Source of the DNA: Fredinandcohnia onubensis
Lineage (GTDB): Bacteria; Bacillota; Bacilli; Bacillales; Bacillaceae_L
Direction of reading: 5' to 3'
Length of the DNA: 64,000 nucleotides
NCBI RefSeq assembly: GCF_031181385.1
Contig: NZ_JAPSKV010000007.1
Span: forward strand, 1-64,000
Positions 35,866-45,089 of the stretch are shown one piece after another. The notes under the pieces were generated by a model that was not told where the DNA came from, ran no database searches, and saw nothing but the letters and a program-made list of their open reading frames with translations. Numbering within the stretch: position 1 is the stretch's first letter; every line of letters begins with the position of its first letter. Position numbers and translations under genes: made by a program.

Positions 35866-35990
35866 TAGAAAAGCGTAAGGCACCTGCTTATCGGCGACAA
35901 GCATAAGACACGCGCTGACAGAAGGTGTATTATACCTTCCGAAGCGATTGGCTTATGACCTCGAGCCGATGGCGCCTGAAGCTAGACCTA
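35866..35990. repeat. Structured intergenic repeat, about 120 bp
   Basis: GCACCTGCTTATCGGC, CATAAGAC, an inner hairpin GAAGGTGTATTATACCTTC, CTTATGACCTCGAGCCGAT and GGCGCCTGAAGCTAGAC form a nested foldable element. Sequences of this type recur between genes in many Bacillus genomes. Function unknown. Confidence 0.55.
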
Positions 35991-35995
35991 ATAAC

Positions 35996-36024
35996 TAAGG
36001 ACTTAGGGATTCTAAGTCCTTTTT
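35996..36024. terminator. Terminator between lipoprotein and pdaA genes
   Basis: AAGGACTTAG and CTAAGTCCTT flank GGATT, followed by TTTC. Serves the convergent neighbours. Confidence 0.8.
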
Positions 36025-36028
36025 CTAT

Positions 36029-36838
36029 CTAGTTCATATTGAATAGGAGCTCTTCTTTAATGGATTTTTCCGCCATTAGGTGATCTAAGCTTCGGAAGAT
36101 ATACCCTTCTTCTCGTAAATCATCGATGGCTTTACCGAGCGCTTCCGCATTATCTCTTGATACTGTGTGCAGCAACAGAATTGCACCTGGATGAATTTGT
36201 CTCATGATGTTGTTGTAGGCATACTCCCACCCTCGTTGGTTATTGATATGCCAATCAACAAATGCGAGTGACCAGAACACATTTTGATAGCCCAAATCCC
36301 TTGATAAGGCTAAGGTGCGTTCACTGAAAATGCCTCGCGGTGGTCGAAGATAGGTTACATCCTGCCCTGTCAGCCTTTTCGTTTCCTCCCTTACGGAATC
36401 TAATTCTTTTCGGAGTCTCTCGTCACTCACTCTTGTTAAATCCGGATGATACCATGAATGATTGCCAACCAGATGTCCTTCCTTTGCCATTCGTTTGACG
36501 AGGTCGGACTGATCTTTTAGATAGTGTCCGGTTACAAAGAATGTTGCCGGAACCTTTTTCTCTTTTAACACATCGAGAACTTGTTCGGTATAACCATTTT
36601 CATAGCCATTGTCAAAGGTTAGGTAGATGTCTTTCTTGGTTGTGTCTCCAATATAAAATGCGCCATATTTTGCGAGTAGTTTATCATACTCCTCACCCGC
36701 TGATGCCGGTTCATGGTTTTTGCTCTTTTTGAAGCCCCAATGGATGGGGGCGTTTGAATAAGCTGCTGCTGCCTGTTGGGCACCAACCAATGAAAAGGTA
36801 ACAGTTAAAAGAAGAAGTAAGCCCAAAAGCCTTTTCAA
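36029..36838 (-). CDS. pdaA: Peptidoglycan N-acetylmuramic acid deacetylase PdaA
   Basis: 269 residues. Signal peptide (about 25 residues, ending AQQAAAA), then a NodB polysaccharide deacetylase domain: YLTFDNGYENGYT (catalytic Asp, second position D to N as in PdaA), GNHSWYHPDLT (metal histidines), YLRPPRGIF and ILLLHTVSRD. PdaA removes the acetyl group of MurNAc to allow muramic delta-lactam formation in spore cortex, required for germination. The TTG start lies behind AGGAGG. Its position between yfjP-like and yfkAB-like genes matches pdaA (yfjS) in B. subtilis. Confidence 0.9.
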   Translation of the reverse strand: MKRLLGLLLLLTVTFSLVGAQQAAAAYSNAPIHWGFKKSKNHEPASAGEEYDKLLAKYGAFYIGDTTKKDIYLTFDNGYENGYTEQVLDVLKEKKVPATFFVTGHYLKDQSDLVKRMAKEGHLVGNHSWYHPDLTRVSDERLRKELDSVREETKRLTGQDVTYLRPPRGIFSERTLALSRDLGYQNVFWSLAFVDWHINNQRGWEYAYNNIMRQIHPGAILLLHTVSRDNAEALGKAIDDLREEGYIFRSLDHLMAEKSIKEELLFNMN

Positions 36839-37220
36839 AAATAAAACCTCCTAAACTCCGTTAGTAGTAGAGTTAGTTTTTACCACATTTAGGGAGTTCA
36901 TGCACGAATACATTACCAAAAAGATTTTGTTGGGTGGATGTATAAAATTTGTGGGGGGTGGGTTGTGTTGGTGATTGGCGTTGCGAGACATGGTGGGGCT
37001 ATTGTGGCCTGTGCGTGTACCGCGAGCATCATCTTGCCATACATGCTTTAGTAGAAATCACTCTTAGCTTGTACTTTTAAAACGATTTTAACTATCATGC
37101 TCTTCCTATTTTGAGTGAGCATGCTCCACAAAACCTTTTATGATAGTCATTTTTAATTTTTAATGATTGTTTTTCGGAAAATGTACTGTTGTGAACTCTG
37201 GCTGACTGATACTAAATGAA
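36839..37220. other. Intergenic region upstream of pdaA
   Basis: About 380 bp without a gene. It includes a G-rich segment (36950-36975) and ACTATCATGCTC and ATGATAGT inverted blocks at about 37090-37150. No function is assigned. Confidence 0.4.
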
Positions 37221-37346
37221 ATTTGTGCCCTATCTCGAATAATTGTGCCCTATCTTTCGTTATTTCTGCCCTAACTCTGATTAATTGTTCCCTAACCTTC
37301 AACATTTGTGACCTAACTCCAATTATTTATGCCCTAACCTCAAACA
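37221..37346. repeat. Six-copy 21-bp tandem repeat
   Basis: Six contiguous 21-base units around the consensus TTTGTGCCCTAACTCNAATTA run exactly in phase. The core CCTA is kept in all copies; the flanks drift. It lies behind the fumarase terminator. There are no spacers, so it is not a CRISPR array. Confidence 0.85.
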
Positions 37347-37351
37347 ACAAC

Positions 37352-37387
37352 AAAAAACCCGCTACACACAATACGTAACGGGCCCTT
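37352..37387 (-). terminator. Terminator of the fumarase gene
   Basis: On the minus strand CCCGTTAC and GTAGCGGG enclose GTATTGTGT and are followed by TTTTTTG. Confidence 0.8.
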
Positions 37388-37393
37388 TTCAAA

Positions 37394-38929
37394 TCAAGCA
37401 AATACACGCTCTTTGAATTGTTCTAGTTTTTCTAATGATGATTTGTCAACATCCTCGTGTAAGCTGTTGCCGTGTGAATCCATGGTTACAACGGCAGTGA
37501 AGCCTTCAACAGATAGATGCCACATTGCTTCTGGAATACCGAATTCCATTAGATCAACGCCGTCGACTGACTTGATGCAGTCTGCATAATATTGTGCAGC
37601 TCCACCGATTGCATTTAGGTAAACACCGCCATGCTCCTTAAGCGCAGCAAGCGTTTTTGGTCCCATTCCGCCTTTACCGATTACAGCACGGATACCGAAT
37701 TTTTTCATGATGTCCCCTTGATAAGGCTCCTCACGAATACTTGTTGTTGGGCCAGCAGCTTTTACATGCCAGTTTCCATCTTCATCCTTAAGCATTACCG
37801 GACCACAGTGATAAATGACTTGTCCGTCTAGATCAACTGGTGCATCGTTTTCAGATAGATGTTTGTGGATAGCGTCACGACCTGTGAACATACGACCGTT
37901 GATTTTAACCACGTCACCTACTTTTAGTTCACGAATTTGCTCTTCAGTAATTGGAGCTTGTAGCACAACTTCGCGAGTTTCGGATTTTACTTCTTGTACT
38001 TCTTCTTGTTCTTTAGAGAAGTCAATTTCCTCTCCCTCATTGTATAACCAATCTCTGATATCACCAGTTTCAGCATCAAGCGTGATACCTAGACGGCGAT
38101 ATGCCCAACAATTGTACGCAACAGATACGAAGAAGCTTGCTGGGATACGGTGCATTACGCCAACTTTACAACCAAGTAGAGTGGTTTCGCCGCCGAAGCC
38201 CATTGTTCCGATGCCTAGCTTGTTTGCATTTTCCATGACGTATTCTTCAAGTTTGCGAAGATCTTCGTTTGGATTTACATCTTCAACAGAGCGGAAAAGT
38301 TGTTCTTTTGCTAACTCATAGCCTGAAGTACGGTCTCCACCGATTCCAACGCCGATGAATCCAGCACTACAGCCTTGTCCTTGTGCTTGGTACACGGAGT
38401 GCATGATACACTTACGAATACCGTCTAAGTCACGGCCTGCACGACCAAGTCCCTCTAATTCACACGGTAAGCTGTATTGAATGTTTTTATTTTCACAGCC
38501 GCCACCTTTTAAAATAAGGCGAACATCGATGTAATCTTTTTCCCATTGTTCAAACTTAATAACTGGAACACCTTCACCCAGGTTGTCCCCGCTGTTTTTA
38601 CCAGTTAATGAATCCACTGAGTTTGGACGAAGTTTTCCATCTTTTGTTGCTTCAACAATTGCTGCACGAATCGCAGCTTTGAATTTTAATTGGTTCACTC
38701 CAACAGGAGTCTTCACTTTGAAAGTTGGTAGACCTGTATCTTGGCAAATTGGAGAAACGTTTACGTCCGCCATTGAAATATTATTGGTGATGGTTGAAAG
38801 AGACATAGCAGCACGAGTACCCGCACTTTCACTCGCCTTTGCACGAGCAACCGCTCTACGTACATCCTTTGGAAGTCTTGTTGATGTCTCTACAATTAAC
38901 TTGTACATACTTTGTTGTAGCTTATCCAT
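37394..38929 (-). CDS. Class I fumarate hydratase (iron-sulphur type)
   Basis: 511 residues. N-terminal Fe-S hydratase domain (SPICQDTGLPTFKV, GGGCENKN, QGQGCSAGFIGVGIG) and C-terminal beta domain (VGDVVKINGRMFTGRDAIHK, HCGPVMLKDEDG, GPTTSIREEPY). Class I enzymes interconvert fumarate and malate using a 4Fe-4S cluster. Cysteines in ICQD, GGCEN and GCSAG are candidate cluster ligands. The ATG at 38929 is preferred because GAAAGGGG lies upstream; a longer frame lacks a ribosome site. Isolated gene with its own terminator. Confidence 0.92.
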   Translation of the reverse strand: MDKLQQSMYKLIVETSTRLPKDVRRAVARAKASESAGTRAAMSLSTITNNISMADVNVSPICQDTGLPTFKVKTPVGVNQLKFKAAIRAAIVEATKDGKLRPNSVDSLTGKNSGDNLGEGVPVIKFEQWEKDYIDVRLILKGGGCENKNIQYSLPCELEGLGRAGRDLDGIRKCIMHSVYQAQGQGCSAGFIGVGIGGDRTSGYELAKEQLFRSVEDVNPNEDLRKLEEYVMENANKLGIGTMGFGGETTLLGCKVGVMHRIPASFFVSVAYNCWAYRRLGITLDAETGDIRDWLYNEGEEIDFSKEQEEVQEVKSETREVVLQAPITEEQIRELKVGDVVKINGRMFTGRDAIHKHLSENDAPVDLDGQVIYHCGPVMLKDEDGNWHVKAAGPTTSIREEPYQGDIMKKFGIRAVIGKGGMGPKTLAALKEHGGVYLNAIGGAAQYYADCIKSVDGVDLMEFGIPEAMWHLSVEGFTAVVTMDSHGNSLHEDVDKSSLEKLEQFKERVFA

Positions 38930-39043
38930 CTGTATTCCCCTTTCCCTTATATCCCCGTTTTTATACATGTTATTTATAATCACAATTTTCATTATACTCC
39001 TATCTATTTTTTTCGGAAAGGGATTTGCAAACGATTCCAGATT

Positions 39044-40273
39044 TTATCTTACGGGAATCGTCGCAGCCTGAGGTTTTTCTTTAATTAGATTCACTCCTAC
39101 TAAACCGAAGATTGAAAAAATCAAGGGAATGATAAAGCCATAATAATATCCAGAGGTAACATGATCCAACACCCCCCCGAAAATGGCCGGAAGCAATACA
39201 GCACTTAAAAATCCACCTGTGTTTGCAAATCCTGAAACCATACCGGATTCACTTGTTGGAAACGTTTGACGAACAACTGCAAAGGTTAGAGAATTTGAAC
39301 CGAACGAAAATCCGATAATAAAGAAAAGTGAAATGAGTAAGAATAATGGGGGTCCCTCTCTGAAAACAAGAAAAGTAGACCAACATAAAACCGTGACAAT
39401 ATGAAAAATAATATATGGTCGTTTAATTAACCCTAATCGACTTGAAATCCAGCCGATTAACGGTGCACCCATTAGCGCACCAATCAGACTAAACATTATA
39501 AGCTGGCTTGCTTCCAAACGGGTCAAGCCGTACATATCCATTCCATAAGGTACTGCCCACGAACCGATAAAACCTAAATACCCTCCAACAAGTCCAAAGT
39601 GACATAAGAACAACGCCCATGCCTGCCGATTGGTAAAAATCCTACAGAGTAACACCGATGTTTTTTCACGCTGAACTTCTTTTTTCTCAATCATCGGGTG
39701 GCCTGGCTTTTTGACAAGTACAATGTAAAGAAAGATTCCGCACAAACACAGTAGAATTCCCCCTGAAAGAAAAGCACCTCGCCAACCTAGTAAAACAATT
39801 AATGCTGAAAATGGGACAGTTGCCATCAGGAAACCAAGGCTGCCAGTCATGCCTGCGACACCAATTAGCCTGGTAAATTCTCTTTCATTAAACCATCTGC
39901 TTAAAATCAGCACCAAGTTCACCCAAATGGTTGCATCCCCTATTCCTGTTAGGATTCTTGCAAAAAAGAGGATTATTTCATGGGTACCCAAGCTGTAAAT
40001 GATGGTCCCAACGCCTGTAAGGATGGCACCTAGTATTAGGAAAAAGTTAGGTCCATATCGATCCGCCAAGATTCCCATCGGCATTTGCAGACCTGTGTAT
40101 ACAAAAAATTGGATACTTGTGAGGAGTCCAATGGTTGTTGCTGTTACTTGAAAATCCGTCATTAATTGGTCTGTAATCAATCCTGGTGCAGTTCGTTGAC
40201 TTGACATGACCACATACGTAAACAAAACAGAAGCAAAAATAACCCATCTAAATTTACTAGTTTCTATGCCCAA
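39044..40273 (-). CDS. MFS transporter
   Basis: 409 residues, about twelve membrane helices. The MFS loop motif is in GILADRYGPNFFLILGA, with a second half copy near GWISSRLGLIKRPYII. Resembles the anion/metabolite cation symporter group (FFARILTGIGDATIW), but the substrate cannot be called. The TTG start lies behind AGGGGAAG. Divergent from the DUF4317 gene. Confidence 0.82.
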   Translation of the reverse strand: MGIETSKFRWVIFASVLFTYVVMSSQRTAPGLITDQLMTDFQVTATTIGLLTSIQFFVYTGLQMPMGILADRYGPNFFLILGAILTGVGTIIYSLGTHEIILFFARILTGIGDATIWVNLVLILSRWFNEREFTRLIGVAGMTGSLGFLMATVPFSALIVLLGWRGAFLSGGILLCLCGIFLYIVLVKKPGHPMIEKKEVQREKTSVLLCRIFTNRQAWALFLCHFGLVGGYLGFIGSWAVPYGMDMYGLTRLEASQLIMFSLIGALMGAPLIGWISSRLGLIKRPYIIFHIVTVLCWSTFLVFREGPPLFLLISLFFIIGFSFGSNSLTFAVVRQTFPTSESGMVSGFANTGGFLSAVLLPAIFGGVLDHVTSGYYYGFIIPLIFSIFGLVGVNLIKEKPQAATIPVR

Positions 40274-40409
40274 TGATATCTTCCCCTGTTTGCTTTTTAC
40301 CTTATATATATGGGTTTATATACCGGTAGTGCGCATACATACACGAAAAAATCAATCATTACAATTTTTGATGCCAACATGTATAATCAAAAAATGGGAG
40401 TTGAGATTA

Positions 40410-41588
40410 GTGAATAAAAAAGACATCGCAAACATCCGCAAACAATTTAAATTAGAAAATCAACACTTAAAAATAAACGAAATTTTTAATGTGTATGTGA
40501 AAAAAGAATCTAATGAGATTTATCATCATATTTGCCAGCCATTCGAGCTATTGGAACAGGAAGCACAGGAATTATTTTTAGATAACTTTAAAAAGACACT
40601 AGCTGGGCAGCTTGATACGAAACTGTTTGAATTGAAGTTTCAGCATGATGTGGAGAATAGTACACGGGACCTTCTTTACGACGGGCTACAGTTGGAAGAC
40701 ACCGAAGAATGGTTGGAGCTAATGCTGCAACTCGTGGAGAAAATGTATGCTACTAAGGTTTATGAGTTTGACACTGTGGTGACGTTCATCCGTGCCGAAT
40801 ACCGTAAGCCAACTCGAAAACGTGACCCTGAATCTGAATTAGGCGGCTCTGATGAGGTTTATTTTAGCCCGCTTATTCTTTGCACATTGAATAAAATTGA
40901 CCAACCGAAAAAGTCATTGGTATTTGATTATATTGAACGAACATTCAAATCAAATACTGTTCTGGACCCGGTAATAAATCTGACTGCGCCGTTAACGGGT
41001 TTTCTTTTTCCAGCCTTTAACGACAATGCGGCAGACGTAAATCATATTCTTTATGCTTCCGGTAAAGCGAATGAGCCTAGTTATTCGTTCATTTCGGATG
41101 TGTTGAATTGCGAAGATATCATGACAGCAGAAGATGATAAAATCGGCTTTGAAATGATCTTGAAAAATGTCATCGGGGACAAAGTAGAATCTGAGGTTAT
41201 TTCGAACGTGTATGAGGAAATCGACCGCTTTGTTCAAGAAAAAGAAGAAGAGGAACAGGAAGAAAGCGAACCACCGATGATTAACTACCAAGACGTAGAG
41301 CGCATCTTGAAGGTGAGCGGCGTAGAAAATGTGGACACCGCAAAAGTCGAGCATGCCTTTAAAAGTGTAATTGATGACGAACGACATGAATTTAAAGCAA
41401 GCAACCTCATTCCAAAATCAATCAAAATCAATACCAAAGTGGCCAAGCTAACGCTGGATCCAAAAGAGCTCAAATACGTCAAATACATCATGTACCAAGG
41501 CAAGCGATGTTTGTTATTGGAGATTGATGAGGACGTTGTTGTTGAAGGATTGACATTGGAGACGAAGAACCAATCCAGCGATAGTTAA
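40410..41588 (+). CDS. DUF4317 family protein
   Basis: 392 residues, soluble, acidic, with a Glu-rich segment near residues 280-295 (EKEEEEQEESEPPMI). The N-terminus NKKDIANIRKQFKLENQHLK and FSPLILCTLNKI match the uncharacterised DUF4317 family of Bacilli and Clostridia. GTG at 40410 is chosen because GGGAG lies at normal distance; the long upstream frame overlaps the divergent MFS gene. Function unknown. Confidence 0.8.
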   Translation: MNKKDIANIRKQFKLENQHLKINEIFNVYVKKESNEIYHHICQPFELLEQEAQELFLDNFKKTLAGQLDTKLFELKFQHDVENSTRDLLYDGLQLEDTEEWLELMLQLVEKMYATKVYEFDTVVTFIRAEYRKPTRKRDPESELGGSDEVYFSPLILCTLNKIDQPKKSLVFDYIERTFKSNTVLDPVINLTAPLTGFLFPAFNDNAADVNHILYASGKANEPSYSFISDVLNCEDIMTAEDDKIGFEMILKNVIGDKVESEVISNVYEEIDRFVQEKEEEEQEESEPPMINYQDVERILKVSGVENVDTAKVEHAFKSVIDDERHEFKASNLIPKSIKINTKVAKLTLDPKELKYVKYIMYQGKRCLLLEIDEDVVVEGLTLETKNQSSDS

Positions 41589-41594
41589 CATGGT

Positions 41595-41623
41595 AAAACC
41601 CTTGGAAATCCAAGGGTTTTTTA
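41595..41623 (+). terminator. Terminator of the DUF4317 gene
   Basis: AAACCCTTGG and CCAAGGGTTT flank AAAT and are followed by TTTA. Confidence 0.85.
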
Positions 41624-41631
41624 TTTCATAA

Positions 41632-41657
41632 AAAAGCCCAGCACAATTGCTGAGCGT
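41632..41657 (-). terminator. Terminator of the SE1561-type gene
   Basis: On the minus strand GCTCAGCA and TGCTGGGC flank ATTG, followed by TTTTTT. Confidence 0.75.
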
Positions 41658-41668
41658 CCTCCAACCTT

Positions 41669-41857
41669 TTATTCTTTCCAATCCTTTTTAAATCGTTCGT
41701 ATTTTCCTTCTAAATCATCGAGCATCCCGATCAGACGGTCGATGTCCTCTAGTTCAGTTGATTCAGGGTCTAATGAATCAATCACCTCAATGAACATATT
41801 TAGTCGATTTTTTAAATAGGTTATTTGTAAGTCCTTATCATGAACTGCGTTTCCCAA
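41669..41857 (-). CDS. Small SE1561-family protein
   Basis: 62 residues, charged, helical: MGNAVHDKDLQITYLKNRLN then a Glu/Asp-rich end (LEDIDRLIGMLDDLEGKYER). This pattern recalls the uncharacterised SE1561 family of Bacillaceae and staphylococci. AAGGAACG precedes ATG. Likely a short coiled coil; role unknown. Confidence 0.7.
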   Translation of the reverse strand: MGNAVHDKDLQITYLKNRLNMFIEVIDSLDPESTELEDIDRLIGMLDDLEGKYERFKKDWKE

Positions 41858-41990
41858 GTGACAACGTTCCTTTCATTTTTCGATATCTTTTTATCTTAGT
41901 AAAAGATGTTTATATTGACAACTATTATTCTTTTCAATACAATGCCTATGGCGATTTGTGGTTTAACAAATCCGTAAAAAGGAGTTACAT

Positions 41991-43112
41991 ATGTCAAAAT
42001 TACAATCTTCAGTTCGAATTTCTCCCGCACATGACCCGTGGGAGGCTTATTTAGATGTTGAGCAATACGGCTCGATGCAACTTACTAATATTGAATTTAC
42101 AACGACCTATCTCTGTAACATGAGATGCGAGCATTGTGCGGTTGGCTACACTTTACAACCAAAGGATCCAAATGCTTTACCAATTGACCTCTTATTAAAA
42201 CGCCTAGATGAAATTCCAAAGCTTCGGTCCTTAAGTATCACAGGTGGCGAGCCAATGCTGTCAACGAAATCTGTTGCGAATTATGTGGTTCCTCTTCTTA
42301 AGTATGCCCATGAAAGAGGGGTTCGTACTCAAATCAATTCGAATCTCACACTGAATCTCGCGCGGTATGAAAAAATTGTTCCTTATTTAGATGTGCTTCA
42401 TATTTCACATAACTGGGGAACGGTCGATGATTTTGTTGAAGGTGGTTTTGCGATGATGGAGAAAAAGCCATCATTTGAACAGCGCGAACGTTATTTTCAG
42501 CGAATGATTGAAAATAGTAAAGCTTTATCGAGAGCTGGAGTGATGGTTGCTGCAGAAACCATGTTAAATAAACGTACTCTACCACATTTAGAAACAATTC
42601 ATAAACAAATTGTGGAGGAAATGGAGTGCGGCCGACATGAGGTGCATCCTATGTACCCGAGTGATTTTGCTAGCAATCTAGAGGTGTTGTCGCTTGAAGA
42701 AATTAGGAGCGCCATCCATCACCTCCTTGATATTCGCAATGAGGATGTGTGGATGTTGTTTGGCACTTTGCCATTTTATCCGTGCAGTCACAATGAAGAT
42801 GATCTTACTTTACTAAAGAGACTTTATTCAAGTAAAAATGTAACAGTGCGCAATGACCCAGATGGACGCTCACGATTGAATGTGAATATTTTCAACGGTG
42901 ATATTATCGTGACTGATTTCGGTGACACTCCACCACTAGGTAATATCCAGACAACCTCGCTTCAAGACGCATATGACAACTGGTCACAAACAAAAATTGC
43001 GAAAGAAATAAGCTGCCACTGTCCGGCAGTGAAATGCCTTGGGCCCAATATTCTCGTAAAAAACGCCTATTACAAAGAGGATGACTTTACAAAACGGAGT
43101 GCAAATCTATAA
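41991..43112 (+). CDS. yfkAB: Radical SAM/CxCxxxxC protein YfkAB
   Basis: 373 residues. The radical SAM cluster motif CNMRCEHC and the GGEP strand (SITGGEPML) are intact; the C-terminal CHCPAVKC is the second cysteine motif that names the family. It should reductively cleave SAM to a 5'-deoxyadenosyl radical; the substrate is unknown. AAAGGAG precedes ATG. It is followed by convergent yfkD, the order known in B. subtilis. Confidence 0.9.
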   Translation: MSKLQSSVRISPAHDPWEAYLDVEQYGSMQLTNIEFTTTYLCNMRCEHCAVGYTLQPKDPNALPIDLLLKRLDEIPKLRSLSITGGEPMLSTKSVANYVVPLLKYAHERGVRTQINSNLTLNLARYEKIVPYLDVLHISHNWGTVDDFVEGGFAMMEKKPSFEQRERYFQRMIENSKALSRAGVMVAAETMLNKRTLPHLETIHKQIVEEMECGRHEVHPMYPSDFASNLEVLSLEEIRSAIHHLLDIRNEDVWMLFGTLPFYPCSHNEDDLTLLKRLYSSKNVTVRNDPDGRSRLNVNIFNGDIIVTDFGDTPPLGNIQTTSLQDAYDNWSQTKIAKEISCHCPAVKCLGPNILVKNAYYKEDDFTKRSANL

Positions 43113-43148
43113 AAAATTCGGGCGCGGAGTGTCGCCCGAATTTTTTTA
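43112..43148. terminator. Terminator between yfkAB and yfkD
   Basis: AAAAATTCGGGCG and CGCCCGAATTTTT enclose CGGAGTGT; a strong bidirectional stem. Confidence 0.9.
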
Positions 43149-43164
43149 TCCCGTATTAACGGTT

Positions 43165-43983
43165 TTATCTTGGGGTATCTGATACGAGGAATCCGTAGGA
43201 AACGTGGTCTTGGACTGGAATCCACGCGCCGATTCCTTGGTGGGTTACATTTTTAACAACGATAGATTTTTTACTTCCTTTTAGAACAAGATAAACCTCA
43301 CCATATGTAACCTTACCTTTTTCGTTAACTGCTGGCGCATAGGCATATAAGTATCCTAGCTTTTTCGGTGGTACATTATAGATCTGGTCTTTTTTCGTTC
43401 CTCCACCAATAATGGTTTTGAAGGAAAGTGGAAGCTTTGACTTTTTCGCAGCCTCAATCAGCATCATTTTCTTTACTTCTTCAGCATCTTGTATTTCCGC
43501 TGTTAATCCGCCTTTGACAATCTTCTGCACTTCCTGTTTGTAGTGGATTTTATATGGAGACTTTCCACCACGATTGTCATAATAATTTGTATTGATTTTT
43601 TCATATTCCCAATTCGTGCTCGTTTCAGACGATTCATAGTTAAGCGGCCATTGCCCTAAATAAATGGTTGCGCGATACCCAAGCGCTAGAGGAGTCGTTT
43701 GAATAGCCGACTCATTTAAAATACGAATGAGATCTGGATTTTCTATTTCCACATCAGCACTTTTAATAAGCTCTTTTGTGAGCTTACTTGGCTGGAGATA
43801 TGGCAAATCCTGCGTCGGGTTCGGGTACGTATTATCTTGTGATATGTCTAAAACAGAACTAGGAATCTTGAATTTATCTGCCTTATTACCTTTTGCTTTT
43901 TCGGTACCTTCCGCCATGGCTGTCCCTGTAACAAAACTAAACATAAAAATGACGGCAACTATAAAAAGAAAATTTCGTTTCAT
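43165..43983 (-). CDS. yfkD: Secreted YfkD family protein
   Basis: 272 residues. Signal peptide MKRNFLFIVAVIFMFSFV to AMAEG, then a domain starting near FKIPSSVLDISQDNTYPNPT and ending VQDHVSYGFLVSDTP, typical of the YfkD family of spore-formers. Its molecular role is not established. Convergent with yfkAB. The extracellular part has a Lys-rich stretch (EGTEKAKGNKADK) after the signal. Confidence 0.82.
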   Translation of the reverse strand: MKRNFLFIVAVIFMFSFVTGTAMAEGTEKAKGNKADKFKIPSSVLDISQDNTYPNPTQDLPYLQPSKLTKELIKSADVEIENPDLIRILNESAIQTTPLALGYRATIYLGQWPLNYESSETSTNWEYEKINTNYYDNRGGKSPYKIHYKQEVQKIVKGGLTAEIQDAEEVKKMMLIEAAKKSKLPLSFKTIIGGGTKKDQIYNVPPKKLGYLYAYAPAVNEKGKVTYGEVYLVLKGSKKSIVVKNVTHQGIGAWIPVQDHVSYGFLVSDTPR

Positions 43984-44085
43984 AGGTCGGTACTCCTTTC
44001 CTTGGCTTTGTGCTTAGTGTTTTCGAAGTTTTTGCGGATTATCCTTCCTTTTATTAGAAATTTCTCGTAGCACGAAACAGGCATA

Positions 44086-44116
44086 CAAAAAGCCTTCCGG
44101 TTCATCCGGAAGGCCG
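44086..44116 (-). terminator. Terminator of the yczE-like gene
   Basis: GCCTTCCGG and CCGGAAGGC flank TTCAT; on the minus strand it is followed by TTTTTG. Confidence 0.85.
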
Positions 44117-44117
44117 A

Positions 44118-44747
44118 CTAACTAGTTTTCGGTTTTGGCCTGAAGCCGAAGCCCTTTTCCATTAACCTTTCACAATGTGGATAGAAGAATTGAATAATTG
44201 GTCCGATTCCGAATGTAACTACCAAAGTTCCAATGCCAATAGGTCCCCCAACCAAAAGAGCTAACACCAAGCCTGTCGCCTCGCCAATTGTTTTCGAAAT
44301 CCCAAATCTCAACTTGAATCGCTTGCTGATCGCGAGCATAAGATTATCGAGTGGTGAGAGTGGAAACTTTGCTTGCAGGTAAATGGCAATCCCTAGTGAT
44401 GCAATCACTAACCCTCCAAGCAAAACAAGAGCTTTCACGACGAAACCTTCTAAATTCATTTCATCGAGTGCAATTAATAGCCAAAAATCTATAAAAAAGC
44501 CAATTAAAATGATTGTGCCAATTGATAAGTATGCTGGCCGTTCCTTAAGTAAAAATGCATTTAAAAGCATGACAAAAATACCAACAATAATAACCCAATT
44601 TCCTACAGTAAGGCCGATTAACTCTGAGAGTCCAACATTGAGAGCGTCCCATGCCCCAGCCCCGATATCCGCAATTATCATTAAACTGATTCCCAGTGCT
44701 AAAACAAACAATCCAACGCAAAAGAATATGATACGACGTGTGATCAT
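44118..44747 (-). CDS. YczE/YitT-like membrane protein
   Basis: 209 residues with about five membrane helices and the motif IADIGAGAWDALNVGLSE near the N-terminus and FPLSPLDNLMLAISKRF later, as in the YczE/YyaS family. YczE-type proteins have been linked to secondary-metabolite production, but no biochemical role is known. It is the boundary gene before the variable 44.8-50.9 kb region. Confidence 0.78.
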   Translation of the reverse strand: MITRRIIFFCVGLFVLALGISLMIIADIGAGAWDALNVGLSELIGLTVGNWVIIVGIFVMLLNAFLLKERPAYLSIGTIILIGFFIDFWLLIALDEMNLEGFVVKALVLLGGLVIASLGIAIYLQAKFPLSPLDNLMLAISKRFKLRFGISKTIGEATGLVLALLVGGPIGIGTLVVTFGIGPIIQFFYPHCERLMEKGFGFRPKPKTS

Positions 44748-45089
44748 AGAAGTGCTCCCTAAGATTATTTTTTAAAAGGATAACAATTAGTTTAAACATT
44801 GGATTTTATTATAATCAACTTGAAAAAATTAATCGATATTTTTTCACTTTTTTAAAATTAAATTGAATATTTTTAATGTTGTGTAAATATTATTAAGTAT
44901 ACCTTACTTGAAGGAGGGATAAGGAGACCATACCTTAATGAAGGGGGTATGCTATCGAGTTGCTGGACGAAGAGGACACCAATGAAAAAAAGTTAAGTTA
45001 TCCCTTAAAAAGTACTTAGATGTTTAAAACACCAAACGACTCTGTGTGGATGTTCTACACAGAGTCGTTTTTTTGTCGTTTAAAAAGTG
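44748..45089 (+). ncRNA. Candidate small RNA with sporulation-type promoter (CsfG-like?)
   Basis: No gene fits here, but the plus strand has TGAATA (44864-44869) and AATATTA (44886-44892) with a 16-bp spacer, resembling sigmaF/sigmaG promoters. A foldable body follows: GGGATAA pairs with TTATCCC (44997-45003), enclosing CATACC/GGTATG with the loop region CTATCGAGTTGCTGGACGAA. It ends in the strong terminator AACGACTCTGTGT/ACACAGAGTCGTT with seven T (45033-45077). A 15-codon frame from 44938 is possible. The name CsfG is only a guess from layout. Confidence 0.5.
45033..45077. terminator. Terminator shared by the candidate small RNA and OsmC gene
   Basis: AACGACTCTGTGT and ACACAGAGTCGTT flank GGATGTTCT, followed by TTTTTT. 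A very stable stem. Confidence 0.88.

Noticed and set aside
37221-37346. Possible CRISPR array
   Set aside because: Units are contiguous 21-mers without unique spacers, and no cas genes are present. The 59307 and 63464 arrays fail for the same reason.
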